DNA of 61,149 nucleotides from an uncultured Pseudomonadota bacterium (GTDB taxonomy: Bacteria > Pseudomonadota > Alphaproteobacteria > RF32 > CAG-239). Positions 60,300 through 61,149 of this stretch are shown here, in pieces. The DNA lies in the NCBI GenBank assembly GCA_949297185.1, contig CASFRM010000014.1, forward strand, positions 1-61,149. Reading direction: 5' to 3'. Positions within the stretch are counted from its first letter, which is position 1. The number at the start of each line of letters is the position of its first letter. Below the pieces are notes generated by a model, which was not told where the DNA came from, did no database searches, and saw only the letters and a list, made by a program, of their open reading frames with translations. The translations under genes and the position numbers were made by a program.

Positions 60300-60908
60300 A
60301 TGAGGTTATTGGTTTTCTTGTTAACTTTTGTTTGCGGAGTTGCTCAGGTAAATGCTGCTGTTACTGAAAGCGGTTCGAAGGTTTTGTCTGAGGGAGAAAA
60401 AGTTAAAAGTTTCTTAGAAATTGATATGGAAGAAAGAAAGTTACAAAAAGAACAAGAAAAAGTTCAGGAAAACATTACAGAGGATGATAAAACAACAGAA
60501 ACGCAAGATTTAACAGAGGAAGCAAAGCCAGAAGAACAGAAAGAAGATGTGGAAGAAGAACAAGAAGAAAAACTTTTGAGCGAAAGAGAAAAAAAACTTA
60601 TGTTATGGCGAGCTCAAATTGAAGAAGAAAGAGCTAATGAAACAAATCGTTTTAAGAAAAAAGCCATTGAAAACACCATAAAACGTGAAAAAAAATATGA
60701 AGAAATTATGAAGCGCAAAATGGAAAAAGCTTCAAGGTTTCAAAAGGCTGCTATGGAAAAAGCCGAAAAAGAAAAACAAGAAAAACTAAAAGAAGAGATG
60801 CAACCATCAAAATCAAGATTTACCGAAAAAGCTAAAAAAAGAGCAGAAGAAAGAGCTAAAAAGCGTGAAGAAAAAGAAAAAAGGTTAAAACGCAACCAAG
60901 AAAATTGA
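60300..60908 (+). CDS. secreted charged coiled-coil protein
   Basis: From the ATG at 60300 the 202-residue protein has a signal peptide (LLVFLLTFVCGVAQVNA) followed by a mature part made of about half Glu and Lys. It reads as one long coiled coil (EEKLLSEREKKLMLWRAQIE, EKKYEEIMKRKMEK). Low complexity hides any family. A periplasmic spacer or filament protein is plausible. The ATG at 60282 lacks a ribosome site. Confidence 0.65.
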   Translation: MRLLVFLLTFVCGVAQVNAAVTESGSKVLSEGEKVKSFLEIDMEERKLQKEQEKVQENITEDDKTTETQDLTEEAKPEEQKEDVEEEQEEKLLSEREKKLMLWRAQIEEERANETNRFKKKAIENTIKREKKYEEIMKRKMEKASRFQKAAMEKAEKEKQEKLKEEMQPSKSRFTEKAKKRAEERAKKREEKEKRLKRNQEN

Positions 60909-61149
60909 GCAAAAATATCTTGCTTATGTAATTTTATGTGTTATTTTCTCGCTGTATTTAATTATTTTGTATTGAACAGTACTGTGTCGGAATCCGAACC
61001 ACAAATCGTGGTTCTCGTCCGATGTGTCTCAGCCAATAAAAAAGCACCCGTTTAGGGTGCGAAGGGTCGCTACATGGATTGTGCACACGCTAACGCATAG
61101 TGCACCCTTACGGGCTGACGCGTTCCGCCACTCCACTGTCGCGGTGTGT
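60909..61149. other. hairpin-rich non-coding right edge
   Basis: The stretch holds ACAGTACTGT (60976-60985), the hairpin GAACCAC-aaatc-GTGGTTC (60996-61014) inside TCGGA/TCCGA, a minus-strand terminator (GCACCC/GGGTGC with A-run, 61037-61060) and two GTGCAC boxes at 61081 and 61100. Minus-strand sequence from the window end resembles the 5' part of a tRNA (TGGCGGAACGCG), but the gene, if any, is cut by the edge. Confidence 0.5.

Noticed and set aside
60282-60908. TolA- or TonB-like energy-coupling protein
   Set aside because: The protein is similarly charged and helical but has a signal peptide rather than a membrane anchor, and lacks a C-terminal TolA/TonB domain.

Overview
The window is chromosomal DNA of a low-GC, flagellated, Gram-negative alphaproteobacterium, probably host-associated and uncultured. 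The lineage call rests on linked markers: the division-site ATPase MipZ, a CckA-type hybrid histidine kinase, an HdaA-like DnaA-family protein, an F0 ATP synthase operon with paired b' and b subunits and no F1 genes beside it, and a KdsB-like enzyme for LPS. The genus cannot be read from the sequence alone.

Layout. Positions 1-840 hold the 3' end of a flagellin gene and a DUF486 membrane protein. Positions about 841-26450 form an A+T-rich accessory island ending beside a tRNA-Ser gene. From left to right it carries: (i) a 5-methylcytosine methyltransferase with a GHKL-ATPase/nuclease-like partner; (ii) a large minus-strand operon led by a small HTH gene, encoding a PLD-helicase, DUF4391, RhuM, type III Mod, GIY-YIG, type III Res and a HEPN-like protein; (iii) an XRE repressor divergent from a four-gene operon (PD-(D/E)XK-like protein, MBL/beta-CASP RNase-like protein, two-helix membrane protein, beta-repeat protein) that I do not recognise as a described system; (iv) a capsid-less, phage-derived mobility module (frameshifted ParB-methyltransferase, two DUF5681 proteins, large terminase, DUF2924, serine recombinase); and (v) a small nuclease-like gene.

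From about 26450 onward the content is core genome. It includes kdsB and a phosphatase, two cysteine-rich secreted proteins, fliO-fliP, dciA, a DsbA-like protein, the F0 operon atpI-B-E-F'-F, pheA, rpmJ, ettA, and a shortened division/cell-wall cluster mraY-ftsW-murG-murB-ftsQ-ftsA-ftsZ without murD, murC or ddl. A minus-strand operon follows: pgm, a GH114-like secreted protein, fliQ-fliR-flhB, cckA and hdaA. Then come dacA-mipZ, tRNA-His, an acyl-ACP thioesterase, mutT and a secreted coiled-coil protein.

Two tRNA loci (Ser and His) carry duplicated tRNA ends joined to chained-hairpin DNA, and a similar hairpin-rich stretch lies at the right edge. The main targets for follow-up are the XRE-controlled four-gene operon, the expanded type III R-M operon, the terminase/recombinase module, and the swollen pseudo-tRNA elements.
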